A DNA stretch of 64,000 bases, from positions 1 to 64,000 of the forward strand of contig CAMDFO010000011.1 in NCBI GenBank assembly GCA_945897515.1, read 5' to 3'. Below are positions 60,969-64,000 of this stretch, in pieces. The notes under the pieces are model-generated. The model ran no database searches and had not been told where the DNA came from. It saw nothing but the letters and a program-made list of their open reading frames with translations. Both the position numbers and the translations under genes were made by a program. This DNA comes from Rhodoplanes serenus. Lineage in GTDB: Bacteria > Pseudomonadota > Alphaproteobacteria > Rhizobiales > Xanthobacteraceae. The stretch's first letter is position 1, and each line of letters begins with the position of its first letter.

Positions 60969-63085
60969 TCTCCAACACGCTGCCGCTCAGCCTCACCGAC
61001 AATCCGATCCTGTCGCAATGGATCGCGTTCGAGGAAAAGGGTCGCGTCCGCATCGCCACCGGCAAGGTCGAGATCGGCCAGGGCATCCTCACCGCGATGA
61101 CGCAGATCGCGGCCGAAGAGTTGGACGTGACGCCCGAACAGGTGCGGATGGTGTCCGGCGAGACCGACGTCAGCCCGGCGGAATATTTCACCTCGGGCAG
61201 CTATTCGGTCGCGGTCGGCGGCGCTGCGATCCGGCTGGTCTGCGCCGAGGTGCGCTCGCTGTTCCTCGATCGCGCCGCGGAGGCGCTGGGCTGCAAGGCG
61301 AGCGAGCTTTCGGTCGAAGGCGGGAAATTCCTGCGCGCCGGCAAGGACACCGGCCGCGACTACTGGTCGATGTCGGGAGAGATCAAGCTCGACCGGCGTG
61401 CGAGCGGCACCGCGCCGACCAAGCTGCCGTCGACCTACCGCATCGTCGGCAAGAGCCTGCCGCGGCTCGATCTGCCGGCCAAAGTCGCGGGCGCGGCCTT
61501 CATCCACGATATCGCGCCGGAGGATGTGGTGCACGCCCGCGTGCTGCGTCGGCCATGGCGGCACGCGCGGCTCGTTGCGTTCGACGAAGCTGCGGTGCGC
61601 AAGGCGGCGAAAGCGCCGGTCGACACCCTCCGCGAAGGCGATTTCGTGGCGTTCACCGGCGCGAGCGAGCTGGCCGTTTCGCGCGCCGCCGAAGCCGCCC
61701 GCGCCTCGGCGCGCTGGGAGGGCGGCATGCCCGCGCCGGACAACATCGGCGACCGCGAATGGCTCAAAGCGCAGCCCGCGAAATCGCGCACGGTCGAGAA
61801 CGGTCTTCCCGGCCGCGCGCAGGGCCGCGTGGTCGAGGCGGAATATTCGCGGCCGTTCCTGACATACGGTTCGATCGGTCCGGCCTGCGCGCTGGCCGAA
61901 TTCAAGGACGGTGCGCTCAAGGTGTGGTCGCACACCCAAGGCCCCTCCATCCAGCGCGACTGGCTGGCCCGTGCGCTCGGCATGGAGACAAAACAAGTCA
62001 CCGTGTTCCACCGCCAGGGCGCGGGCGCCTACGGCCACAACACCGCCGACGATGCCGCGTTCGACGCCTGTTACATCGCGACCCGGATGCCCGGGCGAAC
62101 GATCCGCGTGCAATGGCCGCGCGAGGACGAGTTCCTGGCCGCTCCGATCAGCACCGCCATGGCGATCAAGCTGCGTGCCGTGCTCGACGACGAAAATAAG
62201 CCCGCCGACTGGACCATCGAAATCTGGAGCCCGCCGCACGCCCAGCGTCCCGGCATGAACGGCAATTCCAATTTCACCGGCGCCGAAGCGCTGCCGAACC
62301 CGCCACCGCAGAAAGAACTCAACGACATCGGCGACGATCGCGGCGGCGGCGCCACCCGCAACGGCGTGGCGATCTACGACCTGCCGCGCCATAGGCTGAT
62401 CCACCACATGATCCCGGGCGCGCCGTTGCGCACCTCGTCGCTGCGCGGGCTCGGCGCCTGGGCCAATGTCTATGCCATCGAATCGTTCATCGACGAGCTC
62501 GCCGAAGCTGCGGGCGAAGACCCGGTGAGCTATCGGCTGGCGCTGCTCTCCGATCCGCGGCCGCATCGGGTGGTCGAGACCGCGGCACAGATGAGCGGCT
62601 GGTTCGACAAGCGCAATCTCGGCGAAGGCCGCGCGCTCGGCTTCGGCTTCGCCCGCTACAAGAACATCGCCTCGTTCGCCGCCGTAGTGGCCGAAGTCGA
62701 GGTCGACCAGGATGTCCGCCTCAAGCGGATCTGGTGCGCGGCCGATGCCGGCCTGGTGATCTCGCCGGACGGCGCAAAGAACCAGATCGAAGGCGGCATC
62801 ATCCAGGGTGCGAGCTTCGCGATGCGCGAGCGCGTCCGCTTCGAGGGCGGCAAGGTGGCGACTGCGACCTGGGCCGACTATCCGATCCTGCGGTTCTCCG
62901 ACATTCCCGAGATCGACATCGAGCTGATCGACAATCCGAACGAGCCGACGCTGGGGCTCGGCGAAGCCTCGGTCGGGCCGACCGGCGCCGCCATCGGCAA
63001 CGCCGTGGCCCGAGCGCTCGGCAAACGCATCCGCGATTTACCACTGACGCGCGACCGGATCGCGGCTACGCTGCTGGCCGAATAA
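60965..63085 (+). CDS. Molybdenum hydroxylase large subunit (isoquinoline 1-oxidoreductase / nicotinate dehydrogenase type)
   Basis: 706 residues, the length of the two-subunit (IorB/NdhL-type) branch without an FAD subunit. Conserved parts are VRIATGKVEIGQGILTAMTQ (molybdopterin loop), FHRQGAGAYGHNTADDAAFD, RTSSLRGLGAWANVYAIESF and the catalytic-glutamate stretch GLGEASVGPTGAAIG. It hydroxylates a carbon next to nitrogen or an aldehyde, taking the oxygen from water. No FAD subunit, cytochrome or Mo-cofactor maturation gene is in the window. The ATG overlaps the small-subunit stop. The next gene is a TctC receptor 22 bases downstream, a very close link between uptake and hydroxylation. Confidence 0.93.
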   Translation: MISNTLPLSLTDNPILSQWIAFEEKGRVRIATGKVEIGQGILTAMTQIAAEELDVTPEQVRMVSGETDVSPAEYFTSGSYSVAVGGAAIRLVCAEVRSLFLDRAAEALGCKASELSVEGGKFLRAGKDTGRDYWSMSGEIKLDRRASGTAPTKLPSTYRIVGKSLPRLDLPAKVAGAAFIHDIAPEDVVHARVLRRPWRHARLVAFDEAAVRKAAKAPVDTLREGDFVAFTGASELAVSRAAEAARASARWEGGMPAPDNIGDREWLKAQPAKSRTVENGLPGRAQGRVVEAEYSRPFLTYGSIGPACALAEFKDGALKVWSHTQGPSIQRDWLARALGMETKQVTVFHRQGAGAYGHNTADDAAFDACYIATRMPGRTIRVQWPREDEFLAAPISTAMAIKLRAVLDDENKPADWTIEIWSPPHAQRPGMNGNSNFTGAEALPNPPPQKELNDIGDDRGGGATRNGVAIYDLPRHRLIHHMIPGAPLRTSSLRGLGAWANVYAIESFIDELAEAAGEDPVSYRLALLSDPRPHRVVETAAQMSGWFDKRNLGEGRALGFGFARYKNIASFAAVVAEVEVDQDVRLKRIWCAADAGLVISPDGAKNQIEGGIIQGASFAMRERVRFEGGKVATATWADYPILRFSDIPEIDIELIDNPNEPTLGLGEASVGPTGAAIGNAVARALGKRIRDLPLTRDRIAATLLAE

Positions 63086-63107
63086 CAAGCCTTAAAGGGA
63101 GGACACC

Positions 63108-64000
63108 ATGAGGTTTCTGGGACGCGCCGCCGCGGCGGCATTGCTCGCGGGCTCCGCGCTGCTGGTATCGAACATCGGCCAGGCGCAGGAGCTGCAGTCC
63201 GGCAAGCCGATCCGGATGATCGTCGGCCTCGCGGCCGGCGGCGGCACCGACGTCATGGCGCGCCTGGTGGCTCAGAAGATGGGCCAGAACATGGGCATGA
63301 ACGTCATCGTCGAGAACAAGGCCGGTGGCAACTTCATCCCGGCCCTGCGCGAGTTGACCGGCTCGCCGGCGGACGGTCACACCCTGTTCTTCATCTCGAC
63401 CTCGACGCTGATCACCCAGCCGCTGCACCAGCCGGGTTATCCGTTCGACCTGACCAAGCTCACGCCGATCACGCAGGTTGCGACCGGGCCGCTGATCCTG
63501 GTGGTGAAGAACCAGCTCGGCATCAAGACGCTGAAGGAGCTGATCGACCACGCCAAGAAAGATCCAGGCAAACTGAGCTTCGGTGTCGGCGGCGGCACCG
63601 GCAGCTCGCTTTATTTCGCGACCGAGCTGCTCAAGTCGAAGGCCGGCATCGATATCAGGGTCGTCAGCTACAAGGGCGCAGGCCCTGCACTCAACGACCT
63701 GCTCGGCGGGCACATCGACGGCATGTTCGACGCCATGCCGGTGATGGCGCCGCAGGCCAAGGAAGGAAAGGTGACGGCGCTCGCGGTCACCAGCGCCAAA
63801 CGCTCCGCAGCACTGCCCAACGTGCCGACCATCCAGGAGTCGGGCTATCCCGACTACGAAATGTCCGGCTGGTTCGGCATCCTGGCGCCCGCCGGCACGC
63901 CTCCGGCGATTGCACAGAGACTGCGGAACGAGGTGGCGAAAGCAGTCGCCGATGCGGGCGCTATCAAGATCCTGGACTCGCAGGGCATGGAGCCGCTCGC
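63108..64000 (+). CDS. TctC/Bug family receptor, cut by the window edge
   Basis: At least 297 residues are visible; the C-terminus lies beyond the window. The Sec signal (FLGRAAAAALLAGSALLVSN) ends IGQAQ. It shows KPIRMIVGLAAGGGTD, VIVENKAGGNFIPALRELTG, ADGHTLF and VVSYKGAGPALNDL. Three positions depart from the family norm: ENKAGGN instead of ENRxGAGG, DGHTL instead of DGYTL and VSYKG instead of VPYRG. AAGGGAGGACACC precedes ATG 63108. It follows the molybdenum hydroxylase operon by 22 bases. Confidence 0.93.
   Translation, partial: MRFLGRAAAAALLAGSALLVSNIGQAQELQSGKPIRMIVGLAAGGGTDVMARLVAQKMGQNMGMNVIVENKAGGNFIPALRELTGSPADGHTLFFISTSTLITQPLHQPGYPFDLTKLTPITQVATGPLILVVKNQLGIKTLKELIDHAKKDPGKLSFGVGGGTGSSLYFATELLKSKAGIDIRVVSYKGAGPALNDLLGGHIDGMFDAMPVMAPQAKEGKVTALAVTSAKRSAALPNVPTIQESGYPDYEMSGWFGILAPAGTPPAIAQRLRNEVAKAVADAGAIKILDSQGMEPL

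Overview
The window is a GC-rich, gene-dense stretch of a Gram-negative chromosome, most likely an alphaproteobacterium of the Hyphomicrobiales (Bradyrhizobium / Rhodopseudomonas / Pseudolabrys-like). That placement is inferred from protein flavour: a very large set of Bug/TctC receptors, PAS modules of the NMSQGL type shared by a chemoreceptor and a c-di-GMP enzyme, a YqhA-like protein, a DUF1330-type protein, and short palindromic intergenic repeats of the kind seen in that group. No rRNA, tRNA, CRISPR array, IS element or prophage was seen. Coding density is high. The only gap over 300 bases without a gene is a divergent promoter region at 4243-4549.

The dominant feature is 17 genes (one cut by the right edge) for periplasmic solute receptors of the tripartite tricarboxylate transporter family (TctC/Bug). 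They lie at 1053-7514 (six), 28840-33589 (four), 36440, 46422, 52659, 57191-60360 (three in tandem) and 63108. No TctA or TctB membrane subunit is present, so these receptors must dock on permeases encoded elsewhere or act as sensors. Several are neighbours or operon partners of a single catabolic enzyme or pair of enzymes.

Layout. 1-4242: two lipocalin-like secreted proteins, then three TctC genes on the minus strand. 4550-7514: two plus-strand and one minus-strand TctC. 7706-9399: an NtaA/DszA-type flavin monooxygenase coupled to a DOPA-dioxygenase-like protein. 9412-14968: a decayed DUF3500-like fragment, a small membrane protein, an amidohydrolase, two carboxymuconolactone-decarboxylase-fold proteins around a beta-propeller, and two small Gly-zipper proteins. 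15056-22849: mainly housekeeping or envelope genes (lytic transglycosylase, YqhA-like protein, DUF1330-like protein, ettA, an SH3-bearing amidase, a bacterial sodium-channel homologue, a 2-hydroxyacid dehydrogenase). 23035-27429: a 1464-residue MHYT-PAS-GGDEF-EAL protein with five tandem PAS repeats. 27782-33589: an FAH-fold enzyme, four TctC and a GlcG-like protein. 33738-40407: a soluble-type chemoreceptor, a triple RidA fusion, TctC, a dihydroxyphthalate-decarboxylase-like protein, pyrE, a CoxG-like protein and idi. 40417-56999: degradative enzymes (M24-fold protein, 2-hydroxyacid dehydrogenase, metal-dependent hydrolase, UbiD-family decarboxylase, Asp/Glu-racemase-fold enzyme, luciferase-like monooxygenase, SDR, NMT1-like protein, acyl-CoA-dehydrogenase-fold monooxygenase, crotonase, RidA, cupin, amidase, alpha/beta hydrolase) with two TctC genes. 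57191-64000: three tandem TctC, a two-subunit molybdenum hydroxylase and a final TctC.

Together this reads as an uptake-and-degradation region for small organic acids, probably aromatic or heterocyclic carboxylates. The specific substrates cannot be read from sequence. Two signalling proteins share a PAS module and also share an upstream TAAC-N6-TAAACC motif at nearly the same distance from the start codon.
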